Shown here: piece after piece, positions 63,744 to 64,000 of the stretch
How the letters are laid out: every line of letters begins with the position of its first letter
Position numbering within the stretch: position 1 is the stretch's first letter
Assembly: GCF_963678635.1 (NCBI RefSeq)
Contig: NC_087068.1
Coordinates: 31,064,318-31,128,317, forward strand
Reading direction: 5' to 3'
Length of the DNA: 64,000 bases
Source of the DNA: Symsagittifera roscoffensis
Taxonomy: Eukaryota; Xenacoelomorpha; Acoela; Convolutidae
Notes under the pieces: generated by a model
Databases searched by the model: none
What the model was told of the DNA's origin: nothing
What the model saw: the letters and a program-made list of their open reading frames with translations, nothing else
Program-made: the position numbers and the translations under genes

Positions 63744-64000
63744 CAGGGGCGGATCTAGGATTTTCTCGAGGGGGGGGCGGATTTTCAAACAATTTTCGAA
63801 GTTTTGACGACCTTTTTTTTAGGTCAAACAAATTGATTTTTCGAGCTCTCCCAAAGCACGCTTTTTCCCTCTTTTGGCGAAATTTTCTGCGCCGCAGGCA
63901 AAATTTTGAAAAAACAGGCCAAAAAAGCGTTTTAGGCACTTTTTGGAAAATTTTGACCGAAAAATTGCGTTTGTTCGGCGCGCGCTCCCCCCTCAAAATT
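63744..64000 (+). mobile_element. hAT-type element, left end, cut by the window edge
   Basis: Begins CAGGGGCGGATCTAGGATTT, a terminus type I recall from hAT elements of many invertebrates, and continues with GACCTTTTTTTTAGGTCAAA, CTGCGCCGCAGGCAAAATTT and GGCGCGCGCTCC, matching 55880-56170. The right end lies outside. Confidence 0.75.

Noticed and set aside
63649-63996. 115-codon minus-strand frame at the window end
   Set aside because: Lies within the non-coding hAT-type repeat; other copies of the repeat do not keep the frame.
1-64000. CRISPR array, bacterial operon or phage
   Set aside because: No regularly spaced short repeats with unique spacers, no Shine-Dalgarno-led gene strings; introns and metazoan genes are present.

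Overview
The window is AT-rich animal nuclear DNA. GT-AG introns interrupt the host genes, poly(A) signals follow two of them, and MED10, IFT46 and a homeodomain protein are recognisable. No bacterial, organellar or CRISPR feature was seen. The transposon mix (Penelope-like, CR1/Jockey-like, restriction-enzyme-like-endonuclease non-LTR, RNase H non-LTR, BEL/Pao-like, Tc1/mariner-type and hAT-type non-autonomous elements) suits a marine invertebrate, but I cannot name the clade. All element classes and gene names come from motif reading by eye, with no database search.

Layout. 0-2.3 kb: the 3' part of a homeodomain gene (+) converging on MED10 (-). 3.3-6.7 kb: a decayed CR1/Jockey-like retrotransposon. 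7.0-7.9 kb: IFT46 (-). 8.6-15.5 kb: a 17-bp minisatellite, then a six-unit ~1,012-bp satellite with dimeric higher-order structure that decays into ~174-bp subrepeats. 15.6-20.2 kb: three different retroelement fossils in a row (RNase H-bearing non-LTR, BEL/Pao-like integrase, Penelope-like RT plus GIY-YIG). 22.7 kb: a small first coding exon (-) of an unidentified gene. 23-32.7 kb: ~850-bp direct repeats flanking fold-back elements and a decayed RLE-type retroelement whose 3' end has been tandemly amplified as a chimera. 33-38.7 kb: a CR1/Jockey-like element with an internal 588-bp triplication, then another RT relic. 42-43.3 kb: a degenerate ATGG-type satellite. 45-60 kb: two exons of one probable secreted or GPI-anchored protein gene (-), embedded in fold-back elements, tRNA-derived sequences and a dispersed hairpin family. 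59.7-63.5 kb: a longer CR1/Jockey-like element (-). The window ends inside a hAT-type element.

Host genes make up under 5% of the window. MED10 (Mediator middle module), IFT46 (IFT-B ciliary transport) and the homeodomain factor have no obvious shared pathway. Three minus-strand genes each have a TTTCAG acceptor only 18-38 nt before the ATG, which raises the possibility of spliced-leader trans-splicing. The most interesting unexplained structures are a dispersed stem-loop family with compensatory base changes, a 769-bp element inserted in a repeat whose uninterrupted paralogues are present nearby, two intact chimeric ORFs in a 1,202-bp tandem array, and a PHD-finger core inside a Penelope-like RT.
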